8,920 nt of DNA from an uncultured Rhizobiaceae group bacterium. Its GTDB lineage: Bacteria; Pseudomonadota; Alphaproteobacteria; Rhizobiales; Rhizobiaceae. Under the pieces are notes generated by a model. It made no database searches, was not told where the DNA came from, and worked only from the letters and a program-made list of their open reading frames with translations. The stretch spans positions 1 through 8,920 of the forward strand of contig CALFBU010000337.1 of assembly GCA_937951455.1 (NCBI GenBank). The letters are read 5' to 3'. The first letter of the stretch is position 1. Each line of letters starts with the position of its first letter. Of the stretch, positions 1-7,543 are shown one piece after another. Position numbers and translations under genes: made by a program.

Positions 1-673
1 CCATGGTCTTCCAGCGGTTTTCCATTTGCCAGCTTTGAGCCGCACCTTTAGAGATAACGCCCATCATGGCTTCGATGTTAAGGCCTGCTTTTTGTCCAAA
101 ATGTACACCTTCTGACAGGCCTTGTACGAGACCTGCGATGCAAATCTGATTTACCATTTTGGTCAGTTGACCGGAGCCGGCGGGGCCCATTAGGCCAACC
201 ATACGCGCATAGCAATCAATCACCGGTTTTGCTTTTTGATAAACTGCATCATCGCCGCCAATCATCACGGTAAGGACGCCGTTTTCTGCGCCAGCCTGGC
301 CGCCGGATACTGGTGCATCGAGAAAGTCGAATTTGCGCTTGGCAGCCGCATCATTGAGTTCTCTGGCAATTGCTGCCGAAGCAGTTGTATTGTCGATGAA
401 TACAGCGCCTTCTTTCACGGTTTCAAAAGCGCCGCCTTCGCCAAGGGTAACGCTTCGAAGATCATCGTCGTTACCCACACAGCAAAAAACGAAGTCACAG
501 TCTTTTGCGGCTTCAGCTGGTGTTACGCCGTGCGATCCGCCAAATTCCTTCACCCACTCTTCAGCTTTTGCTGTAGTACGATTGTAGACAGAAACCTCAT
601 GCCCCGCTTTGGCGATGTGACCGGCCATTGGATACCCCATTACGCCCAATCCTATGAAAGCAACTCTTGCCAT
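1..673 (-). CDS. 3-hydroxyisobutyrate dehydrogenase family NAD(P)-dependent oxidoreductase (partial, C-terminus outside window)
   Basis: The minus strand is open from an ATG at 673-671 to the window edge, giving 224 residues without a stop; the family is usually about 290-300 residues, so roughly the last quarter is missing. Residues 1-30 form a Rossmann start with the dinucleotide motif GLGVMGYPMAGH (8-19). DAPVSGG (119-125) is the substrate-binding motif of beta-hydroxyacid dehydrogenases. GPAGSGQLTKMVNQ (163-176) carries the family's catalytic Lys172 and the conserved Asn175. Such enzymes oxidise 3-hydroxyisobutyrate (valine breakdown) or reduce tartronate semialdehyde, or act on related small hydroxyacids in the cytoplasm; the exact substrate cannot be read here. 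The start is supported by a strong AGGAAGG-type ribosome site 7 nt upstream and by the Rossmann motif beginning at once. The gene is divergent from the acylase, and no functional link between them is visible. Confidence 0.93.
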   Translation of the reverse strand, partial: MARVAFIGLGVMGYPMAGHIAKAGHEVSVYNRTTAKAEEWVKEFGGSHGVTPAEAAKDCDFVFCCVGNDDDLRSVTLGEGGAFETVKEGAVFIDNTTASAAIARELNDAAAKRKFDFLDAPVSGGQAGAENGVLTVMIGGDDAVYQKAKPVIDCYARMVGLMGPAGSGQLTKMVNQICIAGLVQGLSEGVHFGQKAGLNIEAMMGVISKGAAQSWQMENRWKTM

Positions 674-738
674 TTTCGTGTCCTTCCTGTCTAAAATAGA
701 TATATAATTATTAAATACGTGAGTGATGTAATAAATCA
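674..738. promoter_or_regulatory. Divergent intergenic region, probable promoters for both directions
   Basis: These 65 bp separate the divergent starts of the dehydrogenase and the acylase, so promoters for both are expected here or slightly inside the genes. Positions about 691-718 are almost pure A/T. A perfect TATAAT occurs at 703-708 on the plus strand, but no convincing -35 box lies 16-18 bp upstream. On the minus strand, TTGATT (complement of 734-739) is followed 16 bp later by a poor -10 (TATTTA). The region is too AT-rich for single hexamers to be decisive. No operator-like palindrome was recognised. Confidence 0.4.
681..687 (-). promoter_or_regulatory. Ribosome binding site of the dehydrogenase gene
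   Basis: Read on the minus strand this is GGAAGGA, followed by a 7-nt spacer (CACGAAA) and the ATG at 673-671. It is close to the anti-Shine-Dalgarno complement and fixes the start of the dehydrogenase. Confidence 0.75.
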
Positions 739-3198
739 ATGCGAAAAGTTTTTAAATGGTTGTTTGGCATAAGTGTTTTGCTTCTCGTAGGGGTAATCTT
801 TTTAGGTTCCATTGCATACGGTATTTTATTACGAACTCTGCCAAATGATGATGGCGAAATGAATCTGGCAGGCTTAAGCGCTCCGGTTGAAGTTGTTTTT
901 GATCAACATGCCGTTCCTCACATCGAAGCTGAATCCATGGAAGATGCCATGCAAACGCTCGGGTTTATTCATGCGCGTGAGCGCTTATGGCAAATGATAT
1001 TCTTGCGTGGCGTCGGCGAGGGGCGTCTCTCAGAAATTGTTGGGGATGCGACGGTTGATACGGATGTCTTTCTTCGAACGCTGGATATGGCCGGCGCGGC
1101 GAGAAAGTCGTATGAGAAATTACAACCACGTACCAAACAAGCTTTGATTGCCTATACCAAGGGTGTGAATGCTTTTGCATCGCGTGAGACCCGAATGTTT
1201 GAGCCAAAATTGGGTGCGGAGTTCCTTATTCTTGGTCACAAACCTGAAAAATGGGAGCCATGGAATTCAGTTCTTCTATTAAAAATTATGGGCTTTAGTC
1301 TTGGTAGTAATCTCGACCGTGAAATCCAGAGACTTGCGATGGCTTCCAAGGGGTTTAATCCGCAAGAGATCGATGACCTTGTTTCTTATAGTCCCAGAGA
1401 TAATCCGCCGCCATTGCCTGATTTGCGTGATCTTTATGGATTTGGCAAGGAAGGCAAACTCAAAGAAAGCGCTTCTCTTGAATTGGATGAAACGCCCTTT
1501 AACTTTGATTGGCGAACAGGCGAAACCGCTTCCAACAATTGGGTTATTTCAGGCAGTAGAACAGTCAGTGGTAAACCCATTTTGGCAAATGATCCTCATC
1601 TTGGATTCACAGCTCCTTCAACGATTTATCTGGCACATTTATCTTTTCAACACGAAGGTGAGCGCCGCGATATTATCGGGGGAACTATTCCCGGTATTCC
1701 GATGATAATAACCGGTCGCAACAACAAGGTCGGCTGGGGCTTAACCACGACTGGCTTGGACAGCCAGGACTTGTTCATTGAGAAAATTAGCCCAACGGAT
1801 GACAATCTATACAAGACCATAACGGGTTGGGAAAATTTCCAAACTGAAGAAATCGAAATTAAAGTCAAAGACGGAAAAAGCAAGTTTTTCACTAAACGCT
1901 CTACGCGTCATGGGCCTGTATTGCCGGATGGATTTCGTGATTTGAATAAGCTCTTGCCAGAACGTCATGTGGGTGCGCTTCAATGGTTGGGACTTGCGGA
2001 AGATGATACGACTCTGGATACGCTCTTCCACAGCATGCTGGCGAATAATGTTTCAGACATGTTGGAAGGCGTCGAATATGCTGTTTCACCGATGCAATCG
2101 CTAGTGGTTGCTGATGTTGAAGGTAACATTGGTCTTGCAACGCCTGCCAAAGTGCCTGTGCGCGATAAGGCTAATCTTTTGGTCGGTCGTGCTCCAGCAC
2201 TGGGATGGCGTTCTGAGCACCAGTGGAACGGGTTTGTAAAAGCAGGTAACTTGCCAAAAGTTATCAATCCCGATGCGGGTGCGATTGCGACTGCGAATGC
2301 AAAGTTTTTTAAACCGGATTATTCTCACCATATCACCTTCGATTGGGCGGAGCATTTTAGACAGGCCCGTGTCGAAGAATTGGTCTTGGGGCAAAATGAA
2401 AAACATACAGTCGAACAGTCTCAGCTGATCATGGCGGATGATTTTTCGCAGCCCTTGTTTGAGCTTGTCAAAATTGCTGCTGCTGCCGAACTGGATGGAG
2501 CGGGCGAGCAAGGTGATGTCTTTAATGCGCTTAACAAATGGAATGGGCGCATGGCGGCAGAGAAACCAGAGCCGCTTATCATGTTGGCCTGGTTCAAGAA
2601 CTTGCATAAAACTATTTTGCAAGATGATTTGGGGCATCAATACAAGTTGTTTGATCGCGGGCGTATTACCAGAATTCTGCGTATTCTTGAACGAGGTACT
2701 GCGCGTGACTGGTGCGATAACCGTGATACTGAAGCCAAAGAAAGCTGCGCTCTTATTTTAAGTCAAACCTTTGATGAAACACTCAAGGAATTAAAAACTC
2801 AATATGGTTCCGATTGGCAAAATTGGAAATATGGCAAAGCGCATATTGCGTTTGGTGAGCATAAACCATTTGGTAAAGTAAGTCCGCTTTCCAAGTTCTT
2901 TAACGTGACAGTCGAAAGCGGTGGCGGTCCCTATACGCTTCATCGTGGACAAATGGACTTCGGTGAAGAGGGCCCTTATAGAAATCGCCATGGGGCGGCT
3001 TATCGTGCTGTATATGATTTTAGCGATTTGAATAATTCTATTTACATTCAATCAGCGGGGCAAAGCGGTAATTTTCTCTCTCAACATTATCGTGATTTTG
3101 CAAAGCTGTGGTCGCAATCTAAGTTTATACCAATGACAACCAATAAGGAATCCTATGCTCTAAATGCAAAGGGCACATGGATGTTTAACCCTGAATGA
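739..3198 (+). CDS. Penicillin acylase family protein (Ntn hydrolase), membrane-anchored or exported
   Basis: The 819-residue protein has the single-chain precursor layout of penicillin amidases. These are hydrolases that cut an amide bond (beta-lactam side chains, N-acyl-homoserine lactones or other N-acyl compounds) after self-cleavage. Residues 1-6 are basic and 7-32 hydrophobic, giving an export signal or uncleaved anchor with no clear AxA site. The alpha region (about 40-235) contains FIHARERLWQM (76-86). A charged linker (about 235-260) precedes the predicted autocleavage site TA|SNNW, so Ser265 (codon 1531-1533) is the expected N-terminal nucleophile of a 555-residue beta chain. Further landmarks are ANDPHLGF (283-290), RHGPVL (390-395), TAN with Asn520 as the likely oxyanion Asn, HGAAYRAVYDFSD (751-763) and QSGNFLSQHYRDFAKLW (775-791). 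The first ATG is chosen because it supplies the signal; no strong ribosome site precedes it. The stop overlaps the next gene by ATGA. The substrate is unknown. Confidence 0.92.
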   Translation: MRKVFKWLFGISVLLLVGVIFLGSIAYGILLRTLPNDDGEMNLAGLSAPVEVVFDQHAVPHIEAESMEDAMQTLGFIHARERLWQMIFLRGVGEGRLSEIVGDATVDTDVFLRTLDMAGAARKSYEKLQPRTKQALIAYTKGVNAFASRETRMFEPKLGAEFLILGHKPEKWEPWNSVLLLKIMGFSLGSNLDREIQRLAMASKGFNPQEIDDLVSYSPRDNPPPLPDLRDLYGFGKEGKLKESASLELDETPFNFDWRTGETASNNWVISGSRTVSGKPILANDPHLGFTAPSTIYLAHLSFQHEGERRDIIGGTIPGIPMIITGRNNKVGWGLTTTGLDSQDLFIEKISPTDDNLYKTITGWENFQTEEIEIKVKDGKSKFFTKRSTRHGPVLPDGFRDLNKLLPERHVGALQWLGLAEDDTTLDTLFHSMLANNVSDMLEGVEYAVSPMQSLVVADVEGNIGLATPAKVPVRDKANLLVGRAPALGWRSEHQWNGFVKAGNLPKVINPDAGAIATANAKFFKPDYSHHITFDWAEHFRQARVEELVLGQNEKHTVEQSQLIMADDFSQPLFELVKIAAAAELDGAGEQGDVFNALNKWNGRMAAEKPEPLIMLAWFKNLHKTILQDDLGHQYKLFDRGRITRILRILERGTARDWCDNRDTEAKESCALILSQTFDETLKELKTQYGSDWQNWKYGKAHIAFGEHKPFGKVSPLSKFFNVTVESGGGPYTLHRGQMDFGEEGPYRNRHGAAYRAVYDFSDLNNSIYIQSAGQSGNFLSQHYRDFAKLWSQSKFIPMTTNKESYALNAKGTWMFNPE

Positions 3199-4367
3199 AA
3201 AAGCTTTTTATCTCTTTCGTATTTTCGGTTTTGGCCAGTTTCAATGCTCTTGCTGAGGGCATTGTCAGTCAGGTTGTTTCCGCGCCTATATTCGCGAACG
3301 GTACAGTTCGCGATATTCCAAGTGGCATCAATATATATCTGCAAACCGATAATGTTCACGGGCTTGATTTTATGAATCCTGATGTTCTTGGATATGGCAT
3401 TCCGCCGGGTGGCAGTCTTGAAGTTGAATTGGTTGAGGGGTTCGAGCGCAATCCGGATGTTCCACTCGATGGTAAATCACTGCTTTTGACTGTGGGTGCG
3501 CCGCAACAGGGTTTACCTGAGAAAGCTGGCGGGCATGTTATCTTGGAGGGCTCAAATCCCTACACGTTTGTAATCCAGCCAACAGGTAAAGACGGAATGA
3601 TTCCTGAAAAACTGGAATCGCCTGCCAAGGGTGTTGCCTTTGACCAAGTACAGCAACGCGGCATTAAAATCATTCATATCGGACGACATTTTGCCTTTAC
3701 ATCACGCGGTGAAAAGGGCGTTGTCGAAGTTCGTTTTAAAGATAAAGGTGGCAATGTTATCGCGAGAGGTTCTGGCGAATTGCCGTTTCTTGCCGAACCG
3801 CGCCCACAAATTTTTCCAACGAATGTAACGCATGATCAACGCAATCATAATTGGCAACGCCTAAAGCCTGGGCAAGTGGTCGGGGTTGCAAAGGCTACAT
3901 TGCCGATGCCTTTTTTATTGTTCGACAAGAATGAAGGCATTGGAAATACGGGTATCTATGGCGCAGGCGTTTTATCAGCGCCACAGCTCAAGGAAATAGG
4001 TTATAATATGCCCGAAGAGCTTGAGCGTTATACGGGTGGACTTATTCTGAAAGACAGGGATGGCGATGGATTTCTTTCACCTTTAAAAGACATCATCATA
4101 GGCGGTATCGTCAATGAGGTTCCGGAAGGTGCGACTGGCTATCAAGTCGTAACGCCACTGGTCGGCGAAAAACCATTCCTCTCAAAGGCAACGATTGATT
4201 TTAATAAAAGAGCGGGTGAGGCTTTTGGGGGGGCGATTATGCAGGTGGTATATATTGCTGGCGATAAAACAGGCAATTACCGCATGACCTTTTCCCTACT
4301 CGAAAGGTTGGGCGACATCACCAGTCCTGATGGGTCAAGCGTTACTTACACGGTGGTTGTTGAATAG
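3195..4367 (+). CDS. Unrecognised secreted protein coupled to the acylase
   Basis: I do not recognise this 390-residue protein. It starts with a good Sec signal peptide: KK, a hydrophobic core (about 4-18), then FNALA|EG with likely cleavage after Ala20, so the mature part should be periplasmic or extracellular. It has no cysteine and one Trp (220). Alternating hydrophobic stretches such as GGSLEVELVEGF, KSLLLTVG and KGVVEVRFKDKGG suggest a beta-rich fold. An Asp-rich loop DRDGDGFLSPLKD (287-299) looks like a calcium-binding EF-hand or dockerin loop. No catalytic motif, lipobox or C-terminal anchor is visible. Its ATG overlaps the acylase stop (ATGA, 3195-3198), there is no strong ribosome site of its own, and translation is probably coupled. 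Being secreted alongside the acylase, it may be a partner, chaperone or substrate-handling protein, but that is inference only. The stop lies 3 bp from the stop of the converging acyltransferase gene. Confidence 0.88.
   Translation: MKKLFISFVFSVLASFNALAEGIVSQVVSAPIFANGTVRDIPSGINIYLQTDNVHGLDFMNPDVLGYGIPPGGSLEVELVEGFERNPDVPLDGKSLLLTVGAPQQGLPEKAGGHVILEGSNPYTFVIQPTGKDGMIPEKLESPAKGVAFDQVQQRGIKIIHIGRHFAFTSRGEKGVVEVRFKDKGGNVIARGSGELPFLAEPRPQIFPTNVTHDQRNHNWQRLKPGQVVGVAKATLPMPFLLFDKNEGIGNTGIYGAGVLSAPQLKEIGYNMPEELERYTGGLILKDRDGDGFLSPLKDIIIGGIVNEVPEGATGYQVVTPLVGEKPFLSKATIDFNKRAGEAFGGAIMQVVYIAGDKTGNYRMTFSLLERLGDITSPDGSSVTYTVVVE
4053..4091 (+). other. EF-hand-like Asp-rich loop in the secreted protein
   Basis: The codons encode DRDGDGFLSPLKD (residues 287-299). 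Asp at loop positions 1, 3 and 5, Gly at 6 and a hydrophobic residue at 8 match the calcium-binding EF-hand and dockerin consensus. The acidic residue expected at position 12 is Lys, with Asp one place later, so binding geometry is uncertain. There is only one copy, and no clear flanking helix was seen on its N-terminal side. Confidence 0.45.
4227..4233 (+). repeat. Seven-G homopolymer inside the secreted protein gene
   Basis: A run of seven G follows TTTT and encodes Gly345-Gly346 and the first base of Ala347. A one-base slip would alter or truncate the last 45 residues. It is the longest G run I noticed in the window; length seven is at the low end for contingency loci. Confidence 0.5.
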
Positions 4368-4370
4368 GCT

Positions 4371-5774
4371 TCAAAGATGCGCAATTGAGTTTGCGTAATA
4401 ATCTATAATAACTTTTTCATCCGGGTTGGCTAAAAACATTCCGTCATCATCTTCTCTGATTATGTGTCGTAATGTCAGCATTCGCAGCCCTGTACTTACA
4501 GCATAATCATGGTCTTCTCGCGGGATGTGAACATGGAAGCCTTTTTTCTCATAATCAGAAATTAGCTTGAAGACTTTTGACTTGATTTCAAGTTCGGTCA
4601 TTTGGGTGGCATTGGCTTTTTTAAATACGCTTGCAACTAAGGATACAGGCATGACGGGGACGACGTTGCCAACTTCCGTGATAAGTTGCTCGCCCAGTTT
4701 TTCAATCACTTTGGATTTTTGTTTTTCAGTCGACTTTTCTAGAGTGATTTTATTTATTCTCATCCATTCTTTTAATGAAATAGGGTTGCCAAAACTTACG
4801 CAGGCATGACCGTTTTTAAAGAGTTTTCCTTGAAGGCGCCGTCCTATAAGATTGATCATGAACGACAGGCTTTTTTTGATGCTAAGACTATAATCGCGGC
4901 CAGTGCTGTCTTGCTCCAGTTTTTGGGTTAGGATGCGGTCTTCCATAACGCGGTCGTAGTTTATACCTACAGGGATGAAGACAACATCGCGACCAGAAGT
5001 CTGGCTGTAACCGCTTAACATGTAGCTGAGCAGTCCAAATTTAGGTTCTCGTAATTTTCCATCCGTGCTTAAACCGCCTTCAGGGAAAAAAGCTTGCGGT
5101 ACGCCCTCACGCGTTGCCATTGCTACGTAGCGCGCAAGGACTTTTCTGTAGAGTTCATTGTTCGATGAGCGTCTTATAAAATAGGCACCCATGGCACGCA
5201 CTAGGCTCTGCAAACCCCAAATGCGTGCCCATTCACCAACCGCGTACGACAAAGTCGTTCTGGTCGAGGCAAGATAGGTGACCAAAAGATAGTCCATGTT
5301 CGATCTGTGGTTCATAACAAAAACCACGGAGGCACTGGGGTCAATTTTACTTAAGGCTTCATCGTTTAGATAGCCAACCCTGACGCGGTAAAAGAGCTTT
5401 GATACAATTTTCGCAAAGCGCATCCCGAAGCCAAAATAGGCAAGGGGAGAAAATGAGGGGACAATTTCGCGGGCATAGCGCTCGGCTTTTTCCATGATGA
5501 CAGAAATGGGTGTGCCTGTTTTGGTCGCTTCCTCTTCCGCTGCTTGAACCACTTCGCGATCATACATTAATTGATCAACTAATGTTTGTTTACGGGTAAG
5601 TTTGAAAGGTTGAATACGGGTATCAAGCCGTGAGTTTAATTCATCGATCGCTGTGTTAAGGCGGCGTCTGAAAAACCATCTGACGCTAGGTGCCAAAACA
5701 CGGTCGAGAAGCGCAATCACAGCAAAGAAAACGAGCAAGACAAAAATCCAAAACGGAATTGTAATGCCTTGCAT
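4371..5774 (-). CDS. PlsB/PlsC-type membrane acyltransferase (glycerol-3-phosphate acyltransferase-like)
   Basis: This 467-residue protein carries the four blocks of glycerolipid acyltransferases, which transfer an acyl chain to glycerol-3-phosphate or lysophosphatidate at the inner membrane. Block I is NHRSNMDYLL with catalytic His156 and Asp161; block II GAYFIRR (196-202); block III FFPEGGLSTDGKLREPKFG (229-247); block IV VVFIPVGINYDRVME (264-278). The wording of blocks I-III is closer to PlsB than to PlsC, but PlsB proteins are about 800 residues. A hydrophobic segment at about 5-24 followed by an Arg-rich stretch suggests an N-terminal anchor. Residues about 330-467 form an extra C-terminal part, charged and probably helical, with no motif I can name. 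The ATG lies 3 nt after the moeA stop, with GGGAA (5787-5783) 8 nt upstream inside moeA, so it is translated with the molybdenum cofactor operon. Which acyl acceptor it uses is unresolved. Confidence 0.88.
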   Translation of the reverse strand: MQGITIPFWIFVLLVFFAVIALLDRVLAPSVRWFFRRRLNTAIDELNSRLDTRIQPFKLTRKQTLVDQLMYDREVVQAAEEEATKTGTPISVIMEKAERYAREIVPSFSPLAYFGFGMRFAKIVSKLFYRVRVGYLNDEALSKIDPSASVVFVMNHRSNMDYLLVTYLASTRTTLSYAVGEWARIWGLQSLVRAMGAYFIRRSSNNELYRKVLARYVAMATREGVPQAFFPEGGLSTDGKLREPKFGLLSYMLSGYSQTSGRDVVFIPVGINYDRVMEDRILTQKLEQDSTGRDYSLSIKKSLSFMINLIGRRLQGKLFKNGHACVSFGNPISLKEWMRINKITLEKSTEKQKSKVIEKLGEQLITEVGNVVPVMPVSLVASVFKKANATQMTELEIKSKVFKLISDYEKKGFHVHIPREDHDYAVSTGLRMLTLRHIIREDDDGMFLANPDEKVIIDYYANSIAHL

Positions 5775-5777
5775 GAT

Positions 5778-7037
5778 CTAAATTCCCAACTCGCTGTAGG
5801 GAATGAAATTGATCATTTCACCTTTGGAGACCGAAGTGGTTTCTTCTGGAATTTCAATAAGACCAGATGATTCTCTCAATCCAGTGATGAGGCCGGAACC
5901 ATCACGGTCAAATTTCATCGCGATGGGAATGTTATCTTCGTTGATAATATAACCTCTTAAAAATTCCCGTCGGTCTGGTTTTGATTTAATGGAGAACCCT
6001 GCTGGGATTTGATAACGTTGTGGTTCGCTAAATTCTGCGCCGCTCAAGCTTTTAATGGATGGTCGAACGTAAAGTGAAAAGCATACAAACGCAGCTACAG
6101 GATTTCCTGGTAGTGTAAAAACCAAAGTGTCATCGATTTGGCCAAAGCTCATCGGGCGGCCAGGTTTTACAGCCAATTGCCAAAGGTGGCATTTTCCAAG
6201 GTCTCTCAGCGTATCTACAAAATGATCTTCTTCGCCTTTGGAAGCGCCACCAGAGGAAATAATAACGTCGAATTTTGTCGATGCGTCCTTTAAAAGTGCA
6301 TGGACTTTTTCTGCGTCATCAGGGCAAACGCCCAGATCATTGATTTCAACGTATAGATTTTCCAGCAAGCCCGATAGCATGAAGTGGTTTGCATCATAAA
6401 CTTTGCCTTGCTCAAAGGTTTCGCCCGGACGCAAAATTTCATTACCAGATGAAAGCAATCCAATTTTCAGTGGTTTATATACTTGGATTTCATATGTCCC
6501 AGTAGAAGCTATCGCTGCCAGATCTTGTGGTCGTAATTTTATGCCTGATTTGGCCACAGTTTCATCAACGCGAACATCTTCGCCTGCACGACGCCGATTG
6601 GCCCCTTTCTTTAGACCCGACGGGATTGCTACATATAACCCGCCATCTTTTACATGAAGTTCGCAGTCTTCTTGCATGGCAATGGTATCTGCGCCTTCAG
6701 GCATTTTCGCGCCTGTAAATATGCGTGCGGATGCAAAGCCTGCTAATTCTGCTGCTGCACTATCCCCAGCAGCAATTCTGCTTTTAAGCGGGAAAAAACC
6801 GCCAGTTGGCTCAAAATCATCATGGGCGAATGCGTATCCGTCTACGGCTGAATTATCAAAGGCTGGAATATTGCGCGGTGCCGTGACATCCGATGCTAAA
6901 ATTCTACCATTGGCATTGCCAAGCAAAACAGTTTCTATTCCTGCAATCGTGTGCATATTCTCACGCAGGATTTCCAATGCCTGAGCGTGGCGCAAGCGAT
7001 CTTTGTCATGAACGAAGCAATCATCTGCGAGTTTCAT
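5778..7037 (-). CDS. moeA: Molybdopterin molybdotransferase MoeA
   Basis: MoeA inserts molybdate into adenylylated molybdopterin to form the molybdenum cofactor in the cytoplasm. The 419 residues are of normal length. Landmarks in order are PAFDNSAVDGYA (58-69), RIFTGAKMPEGAD (105-117) followed by MQED (121-124), LLSSGNEI (194-201), VYDANHFML (213-221), the MoaB/Mog-like molybdopterin site SSGGASKGEEDHF (261-273), AVKPGRPMSFG (289-299) and LPGNPVAAFV (309-318). The site is most often written GGVSVGDYD; here it reads GGASKGEED, which I recall as common in alphaproteobacteria. The N-terminus DDCFVHDKDRLRH before the usual first helix also fits that group. The ATG overlaps the mobB stop by four bases (ATGA, 7037-7034), and the TAG stop is 3 nt before the acyltransferase ATG. 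Confidence 0.97.
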   Translation of the reverse strand: MKLADDCFVHDKDRLRHAQALEILRENMHTIAGIETVLLGNANGRILASDVTAPRNIPAFDNSAVDGYAFAHDDFEPTGGFFPLKSRIAAGDSAAAELAGFASARIFTGAKMPEGADTIAMQEDCELHVKDGGLYVAIPSGLKKGANRRRAGEDVRVDETVAKSGIKLRPQDLAAIASTGTYEIQVYKPLKIGLLSSGNEILRPGETFEQGKVYDANHFMLSGLLENLYVEINDLGVCPDDAEKVHALLKDASTKFDVIISSGGASKGEEDHFVDTLRDLGKCHLWQLAVKPGRPMSFGQIDDTLVFTLPGNPVAAFVCFSLYVRPSIKSLSGAEFSEPQRYQIPAGFSIKSKPDRREFLRGYIINEDNIPIAMKFDRDGSGLITGLRESSGLIEIPEETTSVSKGEMINFIPYSELGI

Positions 7038-7543
7038 TTTTCAATCTCGCAGGTTTTTAAAATAAAATATGCAATGTCATCGATGGCGTTGCGATGAAAA
7101 CTGGGCAGGGGGCAGTTTTCGATTTTAGTGTCACAGGCAATCGCTTTTATGTTTTTATCTTTTTCCCAAAGCAATTCGCGTTCACTTTCTGGGCCTATGA
7201 TTTCCAGTTTGGCGATGTTTTCTTGCTTGTAACCTTCTACCAAGACAAGATCACAAGGCGATATTTTTTGGAGCATGGTTTCAAATTCAGGCTCGTCCGC
7301 TCCACGCAATTCATGCTGTATTGCCCATCGATTAGCAGAAACCAGCACCACTTCATTGGCACCAGCCTCGCGGTGTTTGTAGCTGTCTGTATTGGGTGTA
7401 TCCAGATCAAAGGCATGATGTGCGTGTTTGATGGTTGAGACTTTTAATCCACGCGCGGATATGTTGGTCACAAGGGCTGCAACAAGCGACGTTTTGCCTG
7501 AGTTTTTCCAACCTGCAATGCCGAAGCACTTGTCTAAATTCAT
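7034..7543 (-). CDS. mobB: Molybdopterin-guanine dinucleotide biosynthesis accessory protein MobB
   Basis: MobB is a small GTP-binding protein that binds MobA and assists guanylation of molybdopterin; it is helpful rather than essential in the systems studied. The 169 residues are typical in length. The Walker A loop is GWKNSGKT (11-18), then STIKHAHH (36-43) with DLD (46-48), and LVLVEGYK (99-106) with the family's invariant EGYK. The ATG (7543-7541) overlaps the mobA stop by four bases (ATGA), and a weak GAGG lies 11 nt upstream. The stop overlaps the moeA start in the same way, so mobA, mobB and moeA are probably translated in series. Confidence 0.96.
   Translation of the reverse strand: MNLDKCFGIAGWKNSGKTSLVAALVTNISARGLKVSTIKHAHHAFDLDTPNTDSYKHREAGANEVVLVSANRWAIQHELRGADEPEFETMLQKISPCDLVLVEGYKQENIAKLEIIGPESERELLWEKDKNIKAIACDTKIENCPLPSFHRNAIDDIAYFILKTCEIEK

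Noticed and set aside
236..694. Plus-strand open frame of 152 codons across the dehydrogenase gene and the divergent spacer
   Set aside because: It is antisense to a clearly conserved dehydrogenase, its translation resembles no family, and it runs through the other gene's ribosome site.
703..708. TATAAT as a firm plus-strand promoter call
   Set aside because: The surrounding sequence is nearly all A/T, so a chance match is likely, and there is no good -35 box at the right distance; kept only as part of the intergenic region.
2101..2640. Minus-strand open frame of 179 codons inside the acylase gene
   Set aside because: The plus strand here encodes conserved acylase beta-chain sequence (including Asn520), and the antisense product has no recognisable domain or ribosome site.
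739..3198. Naming the acylase as an AHL (quorum-quenching) acylase or a penicillin G acylase
   Set aside because: The family motifs show the Ntn fold and nucleophile but do not fix the substrate; binding-pocket residues could not be compared by eye.
4378..4395. Small inverted repeat GCGCAA / TTGCGT as a possible terminator between the convergent genes
   Set aside because: The stem is only six pairs with one wobble, and no T run follows in either direction.
7094..7438. Plus-strand open frame of 114 codons opposite mobB
   Set aside because: Shadow of mobB; the product has no family likeness, and the region is fully explained by MobB motifs.
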